The position numbers were made by a program, and so were the translations under genes. A stretch of 48,512 nucleotides of DNA from the NCBI GenBank assembly GCA_028280635.1, contig JANQLM010000087.1, forward strand, positions 1-48,512, in the 5' to 3' direction. This document shows positions 43,944 to 48,512 of the stretch, piece after piece. Origin of the DNA: Halieaceae bacterium. GTDB taxonomy: Bacteria > Pseudomonadota > Gammaproteobacteria > Pseudomonadales > Halieaceae. The notes beneath the pieces are model-generated. The model had not been told where the DNA came from, did not search any database, and was given only the letters and a program-made list of their open reading frames with translations. The first letter of the stretch is position 1. Each line of letters starts with the position of its first letter.

Positions 43944-45632
43944 CTAATCTCTCCCGGAGTTCAGTTGAGCGGCGTAACCCGCTTTCAGTTGTCGTTTGAA
44001 AATCTTACCCGATGCAATGCGCGGCAGCTTGTCCTGATGGAACCACACATGGACGGGAATCTTGAAGGCCGCCAGGTGATCGGCCAGGTAGGCCTGCAAC
44101 TCGCCGGCGCCCAGACTGTCTGGATCATGCAGCACCACGGCTGCGCCCACCACCTCACCGAGACGCTCGTCGGGCAGGCCGAACACCGCTGCCTCGTCGA
44201 CGGCATGGTGCTGGTAGATGGCCGCCTCGACCTCGATGCAGCTTATATTCTCGCCGCCGCGAATAATAATGTCCTTGATGCGGTCGACGATATACAGGAA
44301 GCCGTCCTCGTCCATATAGCCGACGTCGCCGCTGTGAAACCAGCCGTCCCTGAAGGCTGCCTCAGTGGCCTCGGGCTTGTTCCAGTAACCGCGCACATTG
44401 GCTGGGCTGGAGATACAGACCTCACCGCGCTCCCCAGCCGGCAGGGCCCGGCCGGCCTCATCCACGATTCGGAAGTCGGTGACCACTGGCACCGGACGAC
44501 CGGCACTGCCCGGCTTGGCCAGGTAAAGAGCGCCGCTATTCACCGACCCCAGGGCGTTGGTTTCCGTCAGTCCATAGCCGATGCCGGCACTGGAGCCCTT
44601 GAAGCGGTCGGTAATCTTCCTCACCTGGTCCGGCGGGCGGGCGGCACCGCCGGCAAAAATCTCCTTGAGGCTGGACAGGTCATACGGGCTCTCGACGGCG
44701 GCGGCCTGCAACTCGGCGGACATGGTGGGCACACCATTGAAGTTGGTCACCCGCTCTGCTTCGATGAGCCGCATGGCCTCCTGCACATCCCACTTGTGCA
44801 TCAGCACGATCTTACGGCCAATCATCAGCGACAACATGAACAGGCTGTGACTGCCGGTGGCGTGGAACAGCGGCACCGTCATCAGTGCACAGGGTGAATA
44901 CTTCGCCTCCGCCGACGACGCCACGCTGTTACCGGCGCCGCCCAATAGCAGCCAGCTAAACAGGGCAGCGAGCACACTGCGATGGGTCTGCACCGCACCT
45001 TTGGGATGGCCGGTAGAACCGGAGGTATACATGATGCAGGCGTCATCGTCCGGCGCCATATCGGGTGTCACGGGTTCCGCCCCGGCAAACTCGGTGGCCA
45101 GCGCCATGAAGTCGGCGACCTCGGCCCCGCCGAAGTCACCGACACCGATCAGCGACAGCCTGCCCGCAAAGGGGGCAATGCGCTCGGCCCGGTCGGGATC
45201 GACAACGACAATCCTTGCACCGCAGTCGTTGATGCCGTACTCCAGTTCCTCCCCGGTCCACCAGGAATTCATGGGCACGACAATGCCTCCCGCCAGCATG
45301 GTACCGATGAAGGCAAACATCCACTGGGGATTGTTGCGCATGGCAATCGCCACCCGGTCCCCGGCGGCCAGGCTGTAGCGCTGCTGCAGCGCCGCAGCGA
45401 ACTGACGCGACAGGGCCAGAGCTTCTCCGTAGGTATAGCGTTCCCCGCCCAGCACCACAAAATCCTTCGCGGCGTGCCTGGCCATCATGTTGAAGTAAGC
45501 GGCGAGATTGGGGGGCTGGTGACGATAGCTGCGGTAGCGGTGACCGCGGATTTCCACCGCTTCCAGCGCGAAGGGCTGCCCCTCCGCGGTCATGGCGGCA
45601 ACCGCGGCGTCCAGTTCTGCCAACCCTTCCAC
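43944..45632 (-). CDS. AMP-dependent acyl-CoA synthetase
   Basis: ANL-superfamily ligase of 562 residues that activates a carboxylic acid as acyl-CoA via the acyl-adenylate. The P-loop is IMYTSGSTGHPKGAVQTHRS. A5-type YGLTETNA follows, then WFHSGDVGYMDEDGFLYIVDRIKDIIIRGGENI (A8 hinge). Near the C-terminus PRIASGKIFKRQL carries the catalytic Lys. The start is GTG at 45632, 9 bp after the preceding ACAD stop. It likely feeds the neighbouring dehydrogenases with an activated fatty or other carboxylic acid. Confidence 0.94.
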   Translation of the reverse strand: MEGLAELDAAVAAMTAEGQPFALEAVEIRGHRYRSYRHQPPNLAAYFNMMARHAAKDFVVLGGERYTYGEALALSRQFAAALQQRYSLAAGDRVAIAMRNNPQWMFAFIGTMLAGGIVVPMNSWWTGEELEYGINDCGARIVVVDPDRAERIAPFAGRLSLIGVGDFGGAEVADFMALATEFAGAEPVTPDMAPDDDACIMYTSGSTGHPKGAVQTHRSVLAALFSWLLLGGAGNSVASSAEAKYSPCALMTVPLFHATGSHSLFMLSLMIGRKIVLMHKWDVQEAMRLIEAERVTNFNGVPTMSAELQAAAVESPYDLSSLKEIFAGGAARPPDQVRKITDRFKGSSAGIGYGLTETNALGSVNSGALYLAKPGSAGRPVPVVTDFRIVDEAGRALPAGERGEVCISSPANVRGYWNKPEATEAAFRDGWFHSGDVGYMDEDGFLYIVDRIKDIIIRGGENISCIEVEAAIYQHHAVDEAAVFGLPDERLGEVVGAAVVLHDPDSLGAGELQAYLADHLAAFKIPVHVWFHQDKLPRIASGKIFKRQLKAGYAAQLNSGRD

Positions 45633-45641
45633 TAATGCCGC

Positions 45642-46781
45642 TCAGTAGTCGTTGAGGCGGGCGAAACGGTCCAGATGATAGCTGTAATCGCCGTAGGTCT
45701 GCTGGGCGACCCGGGCACGCTTGATAAAGAAGCCGATGTCGAATTCGTCAGTCATACCAATCCCGCCGTGCATCTGGATTGCCTCGTTGGTCACCAGTGT
45801 AGCTACTTCACAGAGCTTCGCCTTGCAGGCGCTGGCCAGCGCCGAGAGGCCCTCAGCCTCGGCATCCACCGCCTGCAGGGCCTTGAGCACGATCGAGCGC
45901 GCCAGTTCAAGCTGGGCGTACATCTCAGCGGCCCGGTGTTGCAGGCCCTGGAAGGAGCCGATGGGAGCGCCAAACTGCTTGCGCTCCTTGAGGTAATCCA
46001 TGGTGCGCTCGAAGGCCTCCACCGACAACCCCAGCAACTCCGCCGACAGGCCGATATTGGCAATATCCAGCACCCGCTGCAGCGGACCATAGGCGGCATC
46101 TTCCGGGCCCAGCAGTGCATCGCCGCCGACCCGCACCTTGTCAAAGGTGATAGTGGCACTGTTGCGGCTGTCGAGCATGGCAACGCGCTCGGTATTCACG
46201 CCGTCGACCCCCGCATCGACCAGGAACAGACTGAGGCCTGCATCTTCCCCCGCAGACCCGGCGCTGCGGGCAACGACAATCAGCTTGTCCGCGCTGTGCC
46301 CGTCAAACACCAGCACCTTGCGACCGTCCAGCACCCAGCCATCGCCATCGCGGCTGGCGGTCATGGCGGTCTTCTGCGGCCCGTGGTGATTGCCTTCCTG
46401 CAGCGCCAGGGCCAGGGTCAGTTCACCAGCCGCCAGTTGCGGCAGCAGGGCTTCCTTCTGGGCGTCCGTGCCCAGGCGGGCAATCGCCGTCGCGCCCACC
46501 AGGATGGAGGACTGCAGCGGGGCGACGCTGAGGTTGCGACCCATCTGCTCCAGCACGATGCCCAGGCCGGCATAGCCGAAGCCGAGTCCGCCGTAGGCTT
46601 CCGGAATGGCGATCCCGGGCCAGCCCATTTCCGCCATGTCTGTCCACAGCGGCCGGCTGTAACCGGTGTCGCTGCCTTCATCCCGCAGGCGTCGCAGCTC
46701 CGCCACGGGCGCCTTCTCGGCCAGGAAACCGGCGGCGGCGTCCCTGAGCATCAATTGATCTTCGTTGAGTACCAGTGCCAT
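45642..46781 (-). CDS. Acyl-CoA dehydrogenase-like protein lacking the usual catalytic Glu
   Basis: ACAD-fold protein of 379 residues. It has the N-terminal helical domain, a middle beta domain (WVLDGRKVLVFDGHSADKL) and a C-terminal domain (ERKQFGAPIGSFQGLQHRAAEM and IQMHGGIGMTDEFDIGFF). The usual C-terminal catalytic motif (E-G-T-S-E) is absent, as is a Thr/Ser-rich FAD loop of the LAMTE/GYSEP type (here LALALQEGN). This is the pattern of the non-catalytic partner in heteromeric ACADs. AGGAGG Shine-Dalgarno. It lies 28 bp downstream of the catalytic ACAD. Confidence 0.88.
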   Translation of the reverse strand: MALVLNEDQLMLRDAAAGFLAEKAPVAELRRLRDEGSDTGYSRPLWTDMAEMGWPGIAIPEAYGGLGFGYAGLGIVLEQMGRNLSVAPLQSSILVGATAIARLGTDAQKEALLPQLAAGELTLALALQEGNHHGPQKTAMTASRDGDGWVLDGRKVLVFDGHSADKLIVVARSAGSAGEDAGLSLFLVDAGVDGVNTERVAMLDSRNSATITFDKVRVGGDALLGPEDAAYGPLQRVLDIANIGLSAELLGLSVEAFERTMDYLKERKQFGAPIGSFQGLQHRAAEMYAQLELARSIVLKALQAVDAEAEGLSALASACKAKLCEVATLVTNEAIQMHGGIGMTDEFDIGFFIKRARVAQQTYGDYSYHLDRFARLNDY

Positions 46782-46809
46782 GTTGCGTGCCTCCTATCGT
46801 CTTGCAGGC

Positions 46810-47991
46810 TTAGCTGGGCAGGCCAAGCACGCGCTTGGCAATGATGTTGAGCTGAATTTCCGAGGTACCACCCTCGATTGAGTTGGCCTTGGTGCGCAGC
46901 CAGGCGCGCGGGGTGTCGCCGCCGCTGTAGGCCTCACCTTCCCAGGCCAGGGCCTGCTCGCCATAGGCTGACATGATCAGCTCGTAGCGGCGCTTGTTGA
47001 GCTCGGTGCCGTAATACTTGAAAATCGAGGAAGCAGCGCCCAGACCCTGCCCGGCCTTGGCTTCGTCCCGTACGCGCTCCATGGTGGCGCCGAAGGCCAG
47101 TACATCCAGCTCGAGCTGGGCGATGTCCTTGCGCAGAATGGCGTCTTCCAGGCGGCCGTCCGCGCCTACACCGATCTCATCACGGGCCAGCTGCGCCAGA
47201 GTGCGCCGGCTGGAGCCAAAGCCAAAGCCGGAGATCATTTCCCGCTCGTGGGTCAGCAGGTACTTGGCGATTTCCCAGCCCTTGCCCTCTTCCCCCATCA
47301 GGTTGGCCTTGGGCACCCGCACGTTGTCGAAGAAGGTCTCGCAGAAAGGGGACTTGCCGGAAATCAGCTTGATTGGCCGGGTGGTGACACCTTCGCTGGC
47401 CATGTCGAACAGCAGGAAGGAGATACCCTCGTGCTTGGTGCCGCTGCTGTCGGTGCGGGTCAGGCAGAAAATCCAGTCGGCCTTGTCGGCGTAGGAGGTC
47501 CACACCTTCTGGCCACTGACCAGGTAGTGGTCGCCCTGGTCTTCGGCGCGCGTCTGCAGGCTGGCGAGGTCGGAGCCGGCACCGGGCTCGGAGTAGCCCT
47601 GGCACCAGCGAATCTCGCCGCGCACGATTTTCGGCAGGTGCGCCTTTTTCTGGTCCTCGCTGCCGTACTTGAGCAGCGCCGGGCCCAGCATGGAAATGCC
47701 GAAGCTATCGAGGGGATTGCGGGCACCGATGCGGCGCATTTCGTCACGCAGCACCTTCGCCTGTTCCTTGTTGAGGCCGCCACCGCCGTATTCCGCCGGC
47801 CACTCCGGGGTGGTCCAGCCGCGCTCCCCCATGCGGTCGGCCCACAGCTTCTGGTCCGGGTGGCTCATTTCCGGGTTGCGGCCACCCCAGTAAACGTCGC
47901 CTTCACCACGTGCCGGGGTGCGCATTCTCTCGGGACAATTGGCTTCCAGCCAGGCCCGCGTTTCCTCGCGAAACTGCTCGATATCACTCAT
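46810..47991 (-). CDS. Acyl-CoA dehydrogenase, catalytic type
   Basis: ACAD of 393 residues. QGYSEPGAGSDLASLQTRA is the FAD-binding loop, and KVWTSYADKADWIFCLTRT follows. The catalytic Glu373 is in NSIEGGTSEIQLNIIAKRVLG. The N-terminus MSDIEQFREETRAWLEANCP is preceded by GGAGG; the longer in-frame form is rejected. This type (WPAEYGG, long alpha-subunit loop) is common as the active half of heteromeric ACADs. First gene of the operon, driven by the promoter at 48018-48046. Confidence 0.93.
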   Translation of the reverse strand: MSDIEQFREETRAWLEANCPERMRTPARGEGDVYWGGRNPEMSHPDQKLWADRMGERGWTTPEWPAEYGGGGLNKEQAKVLRDEMRRIGARNPLDSFGISMLGPALLKYGSEDQKKAHLPKIVRGEIRWCQGYSEPGAGSDLASLQTRAEDQGDHYLVSGQKVWTSYADKADWIFCLTRTDSSGTKHEGISFLLFDMASEGVTTRPIKLISGKSPFCETFFDNVRVPKANLMGEEGKGWEIAKYLLTHEREMISGFGFGSSRRTLAQLARDEIGVGADGRLEDAILRKDIAQLELDVLAFGATMERVRDEAKAGQGLGAASSIFKYYGTELNKRRYELIMSAYGEQALAWEGEAYSGGDTPRAWLRTKANSIEGGTSEIQLNIIAKRVLGLPS

Positions 47992-48003
47992 GGGGGACCT
48001 CCG

Positions 48004-48050
48004 AAAAAAGGGATTTGAACATACAGTATGTTTTACTGGCACACAAGTAT
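48004..48050 (-). promoter_or_regulatory. Promoter/operator of the acyl-CoA dehydrogenase operon (copy 2 of a shared element)
   Basis: Minus-strand -35 TTGTGT (48046-48041), 17-bp spacer and -10 TATGTT (48023-48018). The palindrome CATACAGTATG lies at 48020-48030. The block 48004-48030 is identical over 27 bp to 21781-21807, and CAAGTAT recurs at the same distance (48044-48050). The transcript would start near 48011, 20 nt before the ATG. Confidence 0.8.
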
Positions 48051-48157
48051 CCTCCCGGGCGGCGACGCGCCGCACGCTACCCAAGCGGCCCCGGAAAGCG
48101 GATAATTGACGTTTTCCCGCAATAACAGCCGAGCCGGATAAACACCGGAGTTACGCC

Positions 48158-48512
48158 ATGAGTGCCACCGCGGCCACCCGCTACCTCAACGCACAGGTGC
48201 TGGACGCCATCAGCCCCCGCGAGTTCCAGACCCAGGATCCGTTTCCCTGGGTCAACCCGCAGCACTTCATTGCCCCAGAGCACTACCAGGAGTTGCTCGA
48301 CACCATGCCCGATGTCAGCGAATTCCGCGCCTTCTTCGGCAAGCAGCGCAAACACGGCCAGGGCAGCCACGATCGCTACGTGCTGGACTACGAGGAAGGC
48401 ATGAAGCTGCACCCGGCCTGGCAGGCCTTCATCGACGAACTGCGCGGCCCCGCCTACCGGGATTTCGTGTGCCGGTTACTGAACGTGTCTGACGTGCGCT
48501 TCCGCTTCCACT
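48158..48512 (+). CDS. Probable 2OG-Fe(II) oxygenase (N-terminal part, runs off the window)
   Basis: The first 118 residues of a gene divergent from the ACAD operon. FPWVNPQHFIAPEHYQELLD and GQGSHDRYVLDYEEG, then LRGPAYRDFVCRLLNVSDVRFRFH, resemble the start of 2OG-Fe(II) oxygenases found in marine Gammaproteobacteria, where RFHW is followed by the HxD iron motif. That motif lies beyond the window edge, so the call is an inference from the N-terminal part. Confidence 0.6.
   Translation, partial: MSATAATRYLNAQVLDAISPREFQTQDPFPWVNPQHFIAPEHYQELLDTMPDVSEFRAFFGKQRKHGQGSHDRYVLDYEEGMKLHPAWQAFIDELRGPAYRDFVCRLLNVSDVRFRFH

Noticed and set aside
1-48512. Mobile element, prophage or tRNA genes
   Set aside because: No transposase, integrase, phage structural gene or cloverleaf-like segment was recognised while reading.

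Overview
The window is GC-rich gammaproteobacterial DNA. It carries the gammaproteobacterial neighbourhood carAB-greA / yhbY-rlmE-ftsH, a large TonB-dependent receptor, and several fatty-acyl-CoA catabolic operons. This mix suggests a marine, lipid- and polymer-degrading heterotroph of the Cellvibrionales/Halieaceae (OM60/NOR5) type. That assignment is inferred from gene content and protein style, not from a marker gene. I see no rRNA, tRNA, insertion sequence, prophage or CRISPR array.

Left part (1-9.9 kb): housekeeping genes. These are the 5' part of ftsH, rlmE, the divergent yhbY, a small unknown gene, then a hexuronate pair (2-keto-3-deoxygluconate kinase and a fructuronate reductase/mannitol dehydrogenase family enzyme). 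greA, carB and carA follow on the minus strand. The carAB leader contains a clear promoter and then a perfect intrinsic terminator before a TTG-started carA, which looks like an attenuator. 10.1-16.4 kb is a plus-strand run: SDR, Orn/Lys/Arg decarboxylase, HCCA-isomerase-like protein, SDR, MFS transporter and a CHAD-domain protein.

16.4-21.8 kb is a minus-strand acyl-CoA operon (MaoC hydratase, MFE-2-like SDR, thiolase, quinone-oxidoreductase-like MDR, iron ADH, thioesterase). 42.6-48.0 kb is a second one (two acyl-CoA dehydrogenases that look like a catalytic/non-catalytic pair, an acyl-CoA ligase and an ACAD10/11-type dehydrogenase). Both have almost the same promoter: a 27-bp identical block with a CATACAGTATG palindrome over the -10, and matched spacing to the -35. 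They are probably one regulon under one unidentified repressor.

21.9-33.4 kb is the most unusual stretch. A small secreted protein and a 957-residue TonB-dependent receptor are followed by five consecutive genes that carry or appear to carry TPRs. Three of these fuse TPRs to a modifying enzyme (a 2OG-Fe(II) oxygenase, a PAPS sulfotransferase and an aspartyl/asparaginyl hydroxylase). The other two are a secreted TPR protein with a TonB-C-like end and a transglutaminase-like TPR lipoprotein. Next comes a protein that appears to be a catalytically dead relative of isocitrate/isopropylmalate dehydrogenases.

34.9-40.3 kb holds a DAB-type inorganic-carbon uptake system (dabB, dabA) with a downstream ArsR regulator and a divergent LysR regulator. 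40.4-42.4 kb is an MltD-like lytic transglycosylase, flanked on both sides by tandem repeat arrays (24 bp and 19 bp period) that share a 13-bp core. The window ends inside a probable 2OG-Fe(II) oxygenase gene.
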